DNA of 10,279 nucleotides from an uncultured Clostridia bacterium (GCA_947178045.1 CAMWWR010000030.1:1-10279); one strand, 5' to 3'. Positions 1 to 6,899 are shown, counted from the first letter of the stretch. The notes: generated from the sequence alone by a model not told the origin. A program made the numbers and translations.

Positions 1-93
1 TTTGCAGAAAGAACAGTTCCTTCCGACCCGAAATGTAAAATGGGGAAACTCAAGAAGCCCGATTCAAAAGGATTTACAAACCCTGTAAAATAA
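1..93 (+). other. Possible 3' end of an upstream gene (two open frames, unresolved)
   Basis: Frame 1 is open from the window edge to a TAA at 91-93 (30 codons, Lys/Pro-rich, ending in TNPVK). Frame 2 is also open, to a TAA at 86-88. Either could be the tail of a gene that starts outside the window. The stretch is more A+T-rich than the genes that follow, and neither peptide is one I recognise. With two frames open over such a short length, chance is a real explanation. The promoter of the next gene overlaps the end of this stretch. Confidence 0.2.
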
Positions 94-101
94 AGTATAG
101 T
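73..101 (+). promoter_or_regulatory. Sigma-A-type promoter for the small protein gene and recQ
   Basis: TTTACA (73-78) and TATAGT (96-101) are separated by exactly 17 bp, each close to the sigma-70/sigma-A consensus. Transcription would start near 108, leaving a leader of about 40 nt before the ATG at 150. No other promoter is evident before recQ, so this one probably serves both genes. The call is by inspection only. Confidence 0.6.
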
Positions 102-149
102 ATAAGCGACTTGCAATACAGTTTTTATGGACAAAGCAGGAGGCGGTAT

Positions 150-410
150 ATGTTCGGATTTTTGAAAAAAGTCGGAAAAGTGAATCAGCTTGAGAAGATC
201 GCGCAGGAGCTTGAAATGAACATGTCGAATAATTACAAGGATGCCGCACAGGAAAATTTCAGAGAGCTTGAGCGGACGCTGAGCGAGCTGGAGGCATCGG
301 GGGGCATCAGCGAGGCGCAGGCCTCCAGCTATAAGCAGAGACTGTCCTCGTACCGGCAGAAGCTGAAAAACTACACGCATAAGGATCAGAAGGTTACATG
401 GATGCTGTGA
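150..410 (+). CDS. Small helical, coiled-coil-like protein of unknown function
   Basis: An 86-residue protein I do not recognise. The ATG at 150 is chosen because AGGAGG lies at 138-143, a good distance upstream. An in-frame TTG at 111 would add 13 residues but has no ribosome binding site and lies at the expected transcription start. The N-terminus (MFGFLKKVGKV) is a short hydrophobic and basic stretch that could form an amphipathic helix. Residues 12-75 are rich in Glu, Gln, Lys, Leu and Ser with no proline, and look almost entirely helical. They could form a two-helix hairpin or coiled coil that turns at the Gly-Gly near residues 51-52. There is no signal peptide, cysteine pair or nuclease motif. 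The gene lies 27 nt before recQ on the same strand and probably shares its transcript, but a link to DNA repair is only inference from position. Confidence 0.7.
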   Translation: MFGFLKKVGKVNQLEKIAQELEMNMSNNYKDAAQENFRELERTLSELEASGGISEAQASSYKQRLSSYRQKLKNYTHKDQKVTWML

Positions 411-437
411 GGCAATGATCTGCGGGAAGGGTGGATT

Positions 438-2870
438 GTGACAGATAAAATTAAGGCAGATAAATTTAATATACTGAAGAACTATTTCGGCTACGACAGC
501 TTTCGCGAAGGGCAGGAGCTTTTGATTGATTCTATCCTGGCCGGGAGGGACGTGCTCGGGATTATGCCGACCGGCGCGGGAAAATCGATCTGCTACCAGG
601 TGCCCGCGCTGCTGTTTCCGGGAATCACGATCGTGGTTTCACCGCTGATCTCCCTGATGGCGGACCAGGTGAAGGCGCTGAACCAGGCGGGCGTGCACGC
701 GGCCTATATCAACAGCTCCCTGTCGGAGGGGCAGATTTCAAAGGCACTTCGGTTTGCGGCGGAGGGGCGCTATAAGATCGTCTATGCGGCTCCGGAGCGT
801 CTGGAGACCTTTGAGTTTTTGCAGTTTGCAAGGCGGGTGGAGCTGTCGATGCTCACCGTGGACGAGGCGCACTGCATTTCGCAGTGGGGGCAGGATTTTC
901 GCCCGAGCTATCTGAAGATCGTGCAGTTTGTCCGGCAGCTGCCAAAGCGCCCGGTCATCAGCGCCTTTACCGCGACGGCGACCGAGGCGGTGAAGGAGGA
1001 TATTGCATGCGTTCTCGGGCTTGCCGATCCTCGGGTGCTGGTCACCGGCTTTGATCGCAAAAACCTTTATTTTTCCGTGGAAACGCTGGGAAGGCAGCGG
1101 GAGAAGGACGAGTATATCCTGAATTATGTGAAGGAGCATTCCGGCGACAGCGGTCTGATTTACTGCGCCACAAGGAAGAATGTGGAGAGCGTGTATGAGC
1201 TGCTTGCAGCGTCGGGCGTGCCTGCCGTGCGGTATCATGCGGGTCTGGAGAGCGAGGAGCGCAGGCGGAATCAGGAGGATTTCACCTACGACAGGAAGCC
1301 GGTGATGGTGGCGACCAATGCGTTCGGGATGGGAATCGACAAATCCAACATTCGCTATGTCATCCACTACAATATGCCGCAGAGCATGGAGAATTATTAT
1401 CAGGAAGCGGGGCGGGCCGGGCGCGACGGAGAAGCGTCGGAATGTATTTTGCTCTACTCCGCGCAGGATATTATGATCAATCGGTTTCTGATGGAACAAA
1501 GTGCGAAAGAGCGGGAAGAGCAGGACAAATGGAAGGAAGAGAGTTCTTTCGCACAGGAAGATCCCCACAGCCCGGAGGATGACCGGGCGGCGGTGCGTGA
1601 GAGGGATGAGGCGCGGCTGCAGCAGATGCAGCACTACTGCACGACGAAAAGCTGTCTGCGCATGTACATACTCAACTATTTCGGAGAGCACGGCAGCAGG
1701 GCCTGCGGAAACTGCTCGAACTGCCAGAGGGAATTTGAGGAGGTCGATGTTACCGAGGAGGCCGGAAAGATTGTGGAATGCGTGCTGGAAATGCGGCAGC
1801 GCTTCGGAATCAATGTGATCGCGGGGACGCTTTCGGGGAGTGTCACCGCAAAGCTGCGGGAGTACAATGCTCCCGCCTGCCGCATGTACGGGAGCCTGGC
1901 GGGCTGGCCGGAGGGCGAGATCAAAGAGCTGATCGGCCAGCTGGTGGAGGAAGGAATTCTGACACAGACAAAGGATAAATATGCCCTGTTGAAGGTGACG
2001 GCAGGGGCGAAAGAACTTATGGATGGCGGAAAAGCCTTTATCCTCAGGCGCGCCCCGCGGAAGGAGAAGACGGAGCAGGGAAGGCGGCCGGGCCGGACAG
2101 GCTCCGCGTCCGGCCGCAGATCGGATATTTTGAACTCAAGGGGGCTGGAGCTCTTTGAGCTCCTGCGGCAGCTGCGCATGGAGATCGCCAAAGAGGAGAA
2201 TGTGCCGCCCTATGTGGTCTTTACGGATAAAACGCTGACAGAAATGTGCATAAGGCTTCCGCTTGCCGAAAACGAGCTGCGGGCGGTGTCTGGGATCGGC
2301 GAGAGCAGGTGCCGCCGGTACGGGGAACGTTTTCTGGACAGGATCCGGGCGTTTACCGGCGGAGAACGGCCGAAGCTGTATTTCGGAGAACTGCAGGAGG
2401 TGCTCGGCATTCCGGGAGGGGCAGGAGCAAGAAGGACGACTGCGGGCGATGCGGAATCGGCGGGAACAGGGATACAGGGGAAAGAGTCGGTCGGAATCGG
2501 TTCCGGTAAAGCGGGCTCGGCCAGAAAGCCGAAGGCGGAATTTTTTCTGACGCCCGGGCAGCTGGAAGATTTTCCCTACAAGGAAGGATACCTGCTGCCG
2601 GAGCTGGCCGCGGCGCTGAGCGAGAGGAGAGATCCGGAGACGGTGAAAAAGCTTACCGGAGCGGAGATTTTTCGTTTTCTGCAGAAACAGGGCTGCCTGG
2701 AGGAAAAGTATGTGGACGGGCAGTGGAAAAAGATCGTTTTGGAGGAGGGACAAAGAGCCGGACTGTACTGTGCCCCGCGGATGAGCAGGGGCGGTACGGA
2801 GTACGAGGCTGTCTACTGTAACGAGAGGGCTCAGCGGATGATCGCGGAATATTTCACAAGGCAGTTGTAA
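438..2870 (+). CDS. recQ: ATP-dependent DNA helicase RecQ (long form with extra C-terminal domain)
   Basis: RecQ is a 3'-5' superfamily 2 DNA helicase acting in recombination and repair of stalled replication forks. This one has 810 residues against roughly 600 for typical bacterial RecQ. Motif 0 is at 17-26 (FGYDSFREGQ begins it), Walker A is GIMPTGAGKS (41-50, Lys49) and the DEAH box is 142-145, followed by the RecQ aromatic-rich loop (146-158). Motif III is SAFTATAT (175-182), motif V ATNAFGMGIDK (292-302) and motif VI QEAGRAGRDG (322-331). Zinc ligands are Cys406, 423, 426 and 429. The winged helix is about 440-530 and HRDC about 567-640. The GTG start at 438 has GGGAAGGG at 424-431. Two oddities: a charged insertion (355-395) before the zinc site, and a Gly/Ser-rich linker (655-700) leading to an additional C-terminal domain (700-810). 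All catalytic residues are present, so it should be active. Confidence 0.96.
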   Translation: MTDKIKADKFNILKNYFGYDSFREGQELLIDSILAGRDVLGIMPTGAGKSICYQVPALLFPGITIVVSPLISLMADQVKALNQAGVHAAYINSSLSEGQISKALRFAAEGRYKIVYAAPERLETFEFLQFARRVELSMLTVDEAHCISQWGQDFRPSYLKIVQFVRQLPKRPVISAFTATATEAVKEDIACVLGLADPRVLVTGFDRKNLYFSVETLGRQREKDEYILNYVKEHSGDSGLIYCATRKNVESVYELLAASGVPAVRYHAGLESEERRRNQEDFTYDRKPVMVATNAFGMGIDKSNIRYVIHYNMPQSMENYYQEAGRAGRDGEASECILLYSAQDIMINRFLMEQSAKEREEQDKWKEESSFAQEDPHSPEDDRAAVRERDEARLQQMQHYCTTKSCLRMYILNYFGEHGSRACGNCSNCQREFEEVDVTEEAGKIVECVLEMRQRFGINVIAGTLSGSVTAKLREYNAPACRMYGSLAGWPEGEIKELIGQLVEEGILTQTKDKYALLKVTAGAKELMDGGKAFILRRAPRKEKTEQGRRPGRTGSASGRRSDILNSRGLELFELLRQLRMEIAKEENVPPYVVFTDKTLTEMCIRLPLAENELRAVSGIGESRCRRYGERFLDRIRAFTGGERPKLYFGELQEVLGIPGGAGARRTTAGDAESAGTGIQGKESVGIGSGKAGSARKPKAEFFLTPGQLEDFPYKEGYLLPELAAALSERRDPETVKKLTGAEIFRFLQKQGCLEEKYVDGQWKKIVLEEGQRAGLYCAPRMSRGGTEYEAVYCNERAQRMIAEYFTRQL

Positions 2871-2893
2871 AGCGTTCGGTTATTTGCTATAAT
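2865..2893 (+). promoter_or_regulatory. Extended -10 promoter overlapping the recQ stop codon
   Basis: TTGTAA (2865-2870, whose last three bases are the recQ stop) and TATAAT (2888-2893) are 17 bp apart, and TG at 2885-2886 gives a perfect extended -10 (TGCTATAAT). It should drive the DUF3592-like and acetyltransferase genes independently of recQ. A near-symmetrical TTATA follows at 2897-2901, making TATAA-TCCG-TTATA. Confidence 0.7.
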
Positions 2894-2933
2894 CCGTTAT
2901 AAATATTTCCGATCGAAGGGGGAGAATGTTTTC

Positions 2934-3365
2934 ATGAAAAAGGTGTATATCTGTCTTGGCGTAATGGTTCTCTTTATTGTGGCAGCCGTGCTTATAAAAA
3001 AACCGGCGGACGACGCGAAGCTGGATTATAAGGAGGTCAAGGCGCGCGTGGTCAGCTCGGAGGCAAAGCAGAAGAGAATAAAGACCAAATACTCGACGAC
3101 CTACCAGACCGTATATGAGGTCGTTGTCAGCTACAACGGAAAGGAATATGATCTGAAAAACGCCCATAATTCCTACTCCTACCGCAAGGGCAGCGAGGTG
3201 ACCGTCTATCTCGCCTACGGAAAGCTGTATGCGAACATCGAGGGAGTGCGGAACGCCTCGCCTCTCGGGATCGCGCACAGTGTGGCAATATTCGGCGCAT
3301 TTGCGATGTTTATTCTCTCCATGCTGCTGCTGGCCAAGGTCGGGCAGAAAAACAGGCCGGCATAG
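2934..3365 (+). CDS. DUF3592-like membrane protein
   Basis: A 143-residue protein with a hydrophobic N-terminal segment (about 4-21), a soluble middle part (about 25-108) and a second hydrophobic segment (about 112-135). The middle part, with a VKARVV strand, a YxxVYEVVVSYNGKEY strand pair and a SYRKGSEVTVYLAYGK turn and strand, resembles the small beta domain of DUF3592 proteins. That assignment is from pattern only. The domain probably sits outside the membrane between the two helices, and its molecular role is unknown. The ATG at 2934 has a strong AAGGGGGAG at 2916-2924 with 9 nt spacing. The gene starts about 34 nt after its predicted transcription start and lies 18 nt before the acetyltransferase gene, so the two are probably co-transcribed. 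Confidence 0.8.
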   Translation: MKKVYICLGVMVLFIVAAVLIKKPADDAKLDYKEVKARVVSSEAKQKRIKTKYSTTYQTVYEVVVSYNGKEYDLKNAHNSYSYRKGSEVTVYLAYGKLYANIEGVRNASPLGIAHSVAIFGAFAMFILSMLLLAKVGQKNRPA

Positions 3366-3383
3366 GAGGAGAACGGAGCAGAA

Positions 3384-3962
3384 ATGGAGAAAAATATGGA
3401 GCATCAGCTGATCCTGCTGTCAAAGGAGCAGTGGGAGGGCGCGACCATACCGATCGCGTACACAACAGAGGAATATTATGATATCACAGTGGAGCGCAGC
3501 GAGGACGGCTTCACCATGAATATGAAAAAGAAGCGCTTTGCACAGCCGGTAACGCACACGCCGGAGGAGTATGATTTTCCGGACCGGCTGTACGAAAAGC
3601 ACTGGGAGAAGGCGTGCGCGTGGGGAATCGTCCGGGACGGCGGGCTGCTGGCGGCGATCGAGACCGCACCGGAGGAGTGGTCAAACCGGCTCCGCGTCAC
3701 GGAGCTCTGGGTGGACGAGAGCCTGCGCGGCCGGGGAGTCGGACATGCGCTGATGGAGCTTGCAAAGGATCGGGCGCGACAGGAGAAACGGAGGGCGGTG
3801 ATGCTGGAAACGCAGTCCTGCAATGTCAACGCCATCGGCTTTTACCTGCACGAGGGCTTCACGCTGATCGGCTTTGACGCATGCTGCTATCGCAACAATG
3901 ATCTGGAGCGCAAGGAGGTGCGCGTGGAGCTCGGGTGGTTCCCGCCTGCCGGGGAGCGTTAG
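3384..3962 (+). CDS. GNAT-family N-acetyltransferase (streptothricin acetyltransferase-like)
   Basis: A 192-residue cytoplasmic acetyltransferase expected to move an acetyl group from acetyl-CoA to an amine. The GNAT core is clear: strand LRVTELWVD (103-111) leads into the acetyl-CoA pyrophosphate loop RGRGVGHA (115-122) and helix alpha-3, then VMLETQSCNVNAIGFYLHEGF (from 139) carries the conserved Asn and Tyr region. The LETQ..N.NA..FY...GF pattern and the following Y.N.. segment recall streptothricin acetyltransferases (Sat family), but many relatives of unknown substrate share it, so resistance should not be assumed. The N-terminal 75 residues are less conserved and may shape substrate choice. 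The ATG at 3384 is preceded by AGGAGG (3364-3369) and a closer GGAG (3375-3378). A second in-frame ATG at 3396 is possible. A terminator follows about 45 nt after the stop. Confidence 0.88.
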   Translation: MEKNMEHQLILLSKEQWEGATIPIAYTTEEYYDITVERSEDGFTMNMKKKRFAQPVTHTPEEYDFPDRLYEKHWEKACAWGIVRDGGLLAAIETAPEEWSNRLRVTELWVDESLRGRGVGHALMELAKDRARQEKRRAVMLETQSCNVNAIGFYLHEGFTLIGFDACCYRNNDLERKEVRVELGWFPPAGER

Positions 3963-4005
3963 AAAAACGCTGACGAAGATAAAAATTAATACAGAATCCA
4001 GCTTT

Positions 4006-4037
4006 AATGCGCCCGGCGAGTCAGCGGGCGCATTTTG
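4006..4037 (+). terminator. Probable intrinsic terminator after the acetyltransferase gene
   Basis: A 10-bp G+C-rich stem pairs AATGCGCCCG (4006-4015) with CGGGCGCATT (4025-4034) around a 9-nt loop and runs into TTTT (4033-4036). The U-tract is short and partly inside the stem, so efficiency may be incomplete. Position between two transcription units supports the call. The A-T base of the stem and flanking TTT (4003-4005) could also allow some termination from the other strand. Confidence 0.65.
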
Positions 4038-4121
4038 TCGATCCGTGAGGACAACGGGAGCAGACGGCGTTCCGGCGGTCATACGATTGGCTGTCCGGAC
4101 GGCTGACCGGTGAAAATGCGC

Positions 4122-4150
4122 TTTACTTCCAATTTGCAAAGTGCTATAAT
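4122..4150 (+). promoter_or_regulatory. Extended -10 promoter of the c-di-AMP operon
   Basis: TTTACT (4122-4127) and TATAAT (4145-4150) are 17 bp apart, with TG at 4142-4143 giving TGCTATAAT, the same extended -10 as at 2885. ATTATA at 4153-4158 makes a perfect inverted repeat with the -10 (TATAAT-CT-ATTATA). Transcription should start near 4157, about 110 nt before the first ATG. It lies beyond the terminator at 4006-4037, so this is the natural start of the four-gene unit. Confidence 0.75.
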
Positions 4151-4156
4151 CTATTA

Positions 4157-4266
4157 TACATTGGCGTAGAGTGCACTTTTTTCCAGCTTCTTTTCCAGTT
4201 TTGGGTATAGCCTGAGAAAAAGTGTTGACAATTATAACAGGCGAACGGGCCGGAAAGGGAAAAGCC
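4157..4266 (+). promoter_or_regulatory. Untranslated leader with two competing hairpins, function unknown
   Basis: This is the second half of a gene-free stretch (3963-4266) whose first half holds the terminator and promoter. TTTTCCAG occurs twice, at 4179-4186 and 4191-4198. Both copies can pair with the same downstream arm, CTGAGAAAAAGTG (4212-4224). The first copy forms about 12 bp (4174-4186 with 4212-4224, single bulges at T4177 and A4215, 25-nt loop). The second forms about 8 bp with a 13-nt loop. No U-tract follows, and the ribosome binding site at 4254-4260 lies outside the stems. It does not look like the ydaO c-di-AMP riboswitch or a T-box. Whether it regulates anything is open. Confidence 0.3.
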
Positions 4267-4695
4267 ATGCTGAATATAAGAAAAACAAGGCTGATGACCA
4301 AGCTTGCCATCTATGAAGAGGGAGCGGGCAGGCAGGACATTAAGCTGAGCAAATACTATAAATCGGATTATGTGCGTCTGCAGATTTTAAAGACAGTGCT
4401 TTCGGTTACGGTGGGGTATCTGCTGGTGCTTGCGCTGGTCGCGCTCTACAAATCCGAATATCTGATTGCGCAGGCCGTAACGCTGGACTACCGGGCGATC
4501 GGCATGACGGTGCTCGTGATCTACGTCGTGCTGCTCACGGTGTATATCGTCGGAGCAATCATCGGATATTCGATCAAGTACGATCTGTCCCGCGGAAAGC
4601 TGGCAAAGTATTTTCGGATGCTCAAGGTAATGCGCCGCTTCTACCGTGAGGAGGAGGGCGAGACTGCCGGAAACGAGGAGGCGAATAATGATTAA
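4267..4695 (+). CDS. Small two-helix membrane protein, first gene of the c-di-AMP operon
   Basis: A 142-residue protein of unknown function. It has a basic, soluble N-terminus (1-45), two hydrophobic segments (about 48-66 and 77-103) and a basic then acidic C-terminal tail (about 104-142) containing RGKLAKYFRMLKVMRRFYRE. Both ends are predicted to be cytoplasmic by the positive-inside rule. The ATG at 4267 is preferred because AAAGGGA (4254-4260) lies 6 nt upstream. A GTG at 4222 would add 15 residues but has no good ribosome binding site and falls in the leader hairpin. The stop codon overlaps the next gene by 8 nt, so translation is probably coupled. I cannot name its family. Its place at the head of a cdaA operon suggests a role in assembling or controlling the membrane proteins encoded downstream. 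Confidence 0.8.
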   Translation: MLNIRKTRLMTKLAIYEEGAGRQDIKLSKYYKSDYVRLQILKTVLSVTVGYLLVLALVALYKSEYLIAQAVTLDYRAIGMTVLVIYVVLLTVYIVGAIIGYSIKYDLSRGKLAKYFRMLKVMRRFYREEEGETAGNEEANND

Positions 4696-6058
4696 GCTGT
4701 TGGAGCTGCGTTCTCTGCTGAGAACCTATTATCAGAAGTTTCAGATGGTAATTGACCCCATATTGAAGTTTTTGCTGGCGTTTGTGACGCTTCGGCTGAT
4801 CAATTCGTCGCTTGCTTATGAGGGAAGGCTGGAGAAGACGGTCGTCGTCCTTCTCGTCTCCCTGCTGTGCGCGTTCACGCCGCCTTCGATCCTGGTGTTT
4901 TTTTCCATGATTTTTTCCGTGCTGCATATCGTGGCCGCCTCCCCGCTGATGGCGATCATCGTGGCTGTCGTATTTGTTATTCTGTACTGCTTTTTCCTGC
5001 GGTTCGCGCCGCAGTACGGGTACGCGGTCGTCGGGATACCGATCCTGTACACGCTCAATATTCCGTACTTTGTGCCGATCCTGCTCGGGCTGACGGCCAA
5101 TCCGATCACGATGCTCCCGTCCGCGTGCGGCGTGATCGTGTACTATATGTTTGACATCATCAAGAAGCACACCGTACTGAATGCCAGCTATACGACGGAC
5201 GACGTTCTCCCGCTCTACACGGAGGTGTTTGAGGATATCACGGGGCGCACGGAGATTCTGGGTGCGGCATTTGTGTTCGCCCTTGTCATTATCGTGGTCT
5301 ATGTTGTGCGCAAGCTGCGGATGGAGTACGCGTCGGAGATTGCCATCCTTGCGGGGGCGGTCGTCAATGTGTTCGGCTTTCTGCTCTGCGACCTGAAGTT
5401 CGGCACGGCCGGCGCGATCGGAAAAATGATTCTCGGCACGGTGCTGTCGGCGCTGCTTGCTTTCGTTGCGCTGTTCTTCAAGCGGGTGCTCGATTACACG
5501 GCGGTTGAGAACGTGCAGTTCGAGGACGACGATTATTTTTACTATGTGAAGGCGGTGCCGAAGATTGAGATCGGCTTGCAGGCGCGTGAGATTAAGCACA
5601 TCAACGAGAAGAGAGCCGCTTCGGAGGACGAGGATGAGGATGACTATGAGGAGATCCTCGACGAGGAGACCGGGGAGGTGTTTTTCCGGCCGAAGAACGG
5701 CAGCGGTACGGGCGGCCAGGTGCGCCGTATGAAGGGCGGGCGGCCGATGCCGCTGCGCAGGCCGGTCAGAAGCGCGCCGGTCCGGGACGAGGCGAGGGCC
5801 GAAGTAAACCGGAACAGGCCGGCGGCAGAGTGGGAAGCATCGGAGAGGGCGGCATCGGATAAAACGGCGCCGGCGGCGGGAAAACGTTCCGACGCGGCCG
5901 AACCTGTACCGGAGGCCATGCAGTCCGGACAGAACCGTGAGACAGGCGAGACGGTTATGCTGAACGAGGAGGAGCTGATCCGCATGGAGGAGCTCGCGCA
6001 CCGGAAAGCGGCCATGGAAAAGCTCGATGAGCCGGAGGAGGACAATGGAGGTCATTAA
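4688..6058 (+). CDS. Polytopic membrane protein with long charged cytoplasmic tail, upstream of cdaA
   Basis: A 456-residue protein I cannot assign to a characterised family. About seven or eight hydrophobic segments are visible in residues 22-266 (roughly 22-42, 50-78, 86-104, 111-134, 142-157, 189-208, 217-235, 245-266). The tail (267-456) begins with VQFEDDDYFYYVKAVPKIEI (277-296), which looks like a small conserved motif. It then has an acidic patch (312-328), a Gly/Arg/Pro-rich stretch (338-380), a low-complexity Ala/Glu section and a final helix-like segment (426-447). The ATG at 4688 has GAGGAGG at 4675-4681; the longer in-frame GTG at 4646 lies inside the previous gene with no clear site. 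It overlaps the previous gene by 8 nt and cdaA by 14 nt. Transporter, scaffold or CdaA regulator are all possible; I infer only a link to c-di-AMP from context. Confidence 0.85.
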   Translation: MIKLLELRSLLRTYYQKFQMVIDPILKFLLAFVTLRLINSSLAYEGRLEKTVVVLLVSLLCAFTPPSILVFFSMIFSVLHIVAASPLMAIIVAVVFVILYCFFLRFAPQYGYAVVGIPILYTLNIPYFVPILLGLTANPITMLPSACGVIVYYMFDIIKKHTVLNASYTTDDVLPLYTEVFEDITGRTEILGAAFVFALVIIVVYVVRKLRMEYASEIAILAGAVVNVFGFLLCDLKFGTAGAIGKMILGTVLSALLAFVALFFKRVLDYTAVENVQFEDDDYFYYVKAVPKIEIGLQAREIKHINEKRAASEDEDEDDYEEILDEETGEVFFRPKNGSGTGGQVRRMKGGRPMPLRRPVRSAPVRDEARAEVNRNRPAAEWEASERAASDKTAPAAGKRSDAAEPVPEAMQSGQNRETGETVMLNEEELIRMEELAHRKAAMEKLDEPEEDNGGH

Positions 6059-6899
6059 AACATTCTTTAACGAATATTTTGTACGGCTTGCGAAGCTGCA
6101 TGTCACGGATGTGATCGAGATACTGATCATCGCGGTCGTCATCTATTATTTCCTGCGGTGGATCAAGACGACGAATGCCTGGGCCGTATTGAAGGGACTG
6201 CTGTTTCTGCTGCTGTTCTGGTTCATCGCGTCGATCTTCAAGCTGCATGCGATCCTGTGGATCTTCGTGAATGCCGTCGGAGTCGGGATCACCGCGATCA
6301 TCATCCTGTTTCAGCCGGAGCTGCGCAAGGTGCTCGAACAGATCGGGCAGCGCGAAATCGTGCCGTCGATCTTCGGCTCCGGCTCGGAGGGAAAGTCCGC
6401 CCTGAACGATAAGGATATCGACGAGCTGGTGCGCGGGATATATACGATGGCAAAGGAGAAGACCGGCGCGCTCATCGTGATCGAGCAGCAGATCGACATG
6501 CAGAAATATATCGATACCGGCATCATTCTGGATGCGGACATTTCGTCGGGGCTGCTCATCAGTATTTTTGAGGAAAACAAGCCGCTGCACGACGGGGCGA
6601 TCATTATCCGGGGGAGAAAGATCGTGGCGGCCACCTGCTATCTGCCGCTGTCCCAGAACATGCAGCTGAGCAAGGAGATGGGGACAAGGCACCGCGCCGG
6701 AGTCGGCATCAGTGAGGAGAGCGACAGCTTTACGATCATCGTTTCGGAGGAGACGGGGAAGGTGTCCATCGCGAAGGCGGGGGAAATCATCCGCGGAATC
6801 AGCGGCGATCTGCTGAAGGAGCAGCTCTACGGAATGCGCAAGCCGGACGAAAAGAAACGTGGCTGGTTCCTGCTCGGAAAGAAGGAAAAGCAGGCCTGA
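6045..6899 (+). CDS. cdaA: Diadenylate cyclase CdaA (membrane-bound)
   Basis: It condenses two ATP into cyclic di-AMP, the second messenger that controls potassium and osmolyte uptake and cell wall homeostasis in Bacillota. It has 284 residues, the usual size. Three N-terminal membrane helices (about 22-39, 48-66, 70-89) are followed by the DAC domain (about 100-260). That domain carries the two hallmark motifs: DGA (183-185, in PLHDGAIIIRGRKI) and RHR (215-217, in MGTRHRAGVGISEESD). Both are intact, so catalysis is expected. The C-terminal KKRGWFLLGKKEKQ is basic. The ATG at 6045 is chosen because GGAGGAGG (6034-6041) sits just upstream and MEVIKTFF matches family N-termini; an in-frame ATG at 6027 would add six residues and overlap that site. 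It overlaps the upstream gene by 14 nt, and cdaR follows after 36 nt, the conserved pair. Confidence 0.97.
   Translation: MEVIKTFFNEYFVRLAKLHVTDVIEILIIAVVIYYFLRWIKTTNAWAVLKGLLFLLLFWFIASIFKLHAILWIFVNAVGVGITAIIILFQPELRKVLEQIGQREIVPSIFGSGSEGKSALNDKDIDELVRGIYTMAKEKTGALIVIEQQIDMQKYIDTGIILDADISSGLLISIFEENKPLHDGAIIIRGRKIVAATCYLPLSQNMQLSKEMGTRHRAGVGISEESDSFTIIVSEETGKVSIAKAGEIIRGISGDLLKEQLYGMRKPDEKKRGWFLLGKKEKQA

Noticed and set aside
3874..4113. 79-codon open frame running past the acetyltransferase stop
   Set aside because: It begins inside the acetyltransferase gene in another frame, crosses the terminator and has no ribosome binding site or recognisable product.
4225..4230. Perfect TTGACA as a -35 element
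   Set aside because: No -10-like sequence at 16-18 bp downstream (the region is GGGCCGG). It lies in the leader after a better promoter.
4157..4266. c-di-AMP (ydaO-type) riboswitch in the operon leader
   Set aside because: The leader is shorter than that class and lacks its conserved G/A-rich core motifs as far as I can judge. A covariance search would settle it.
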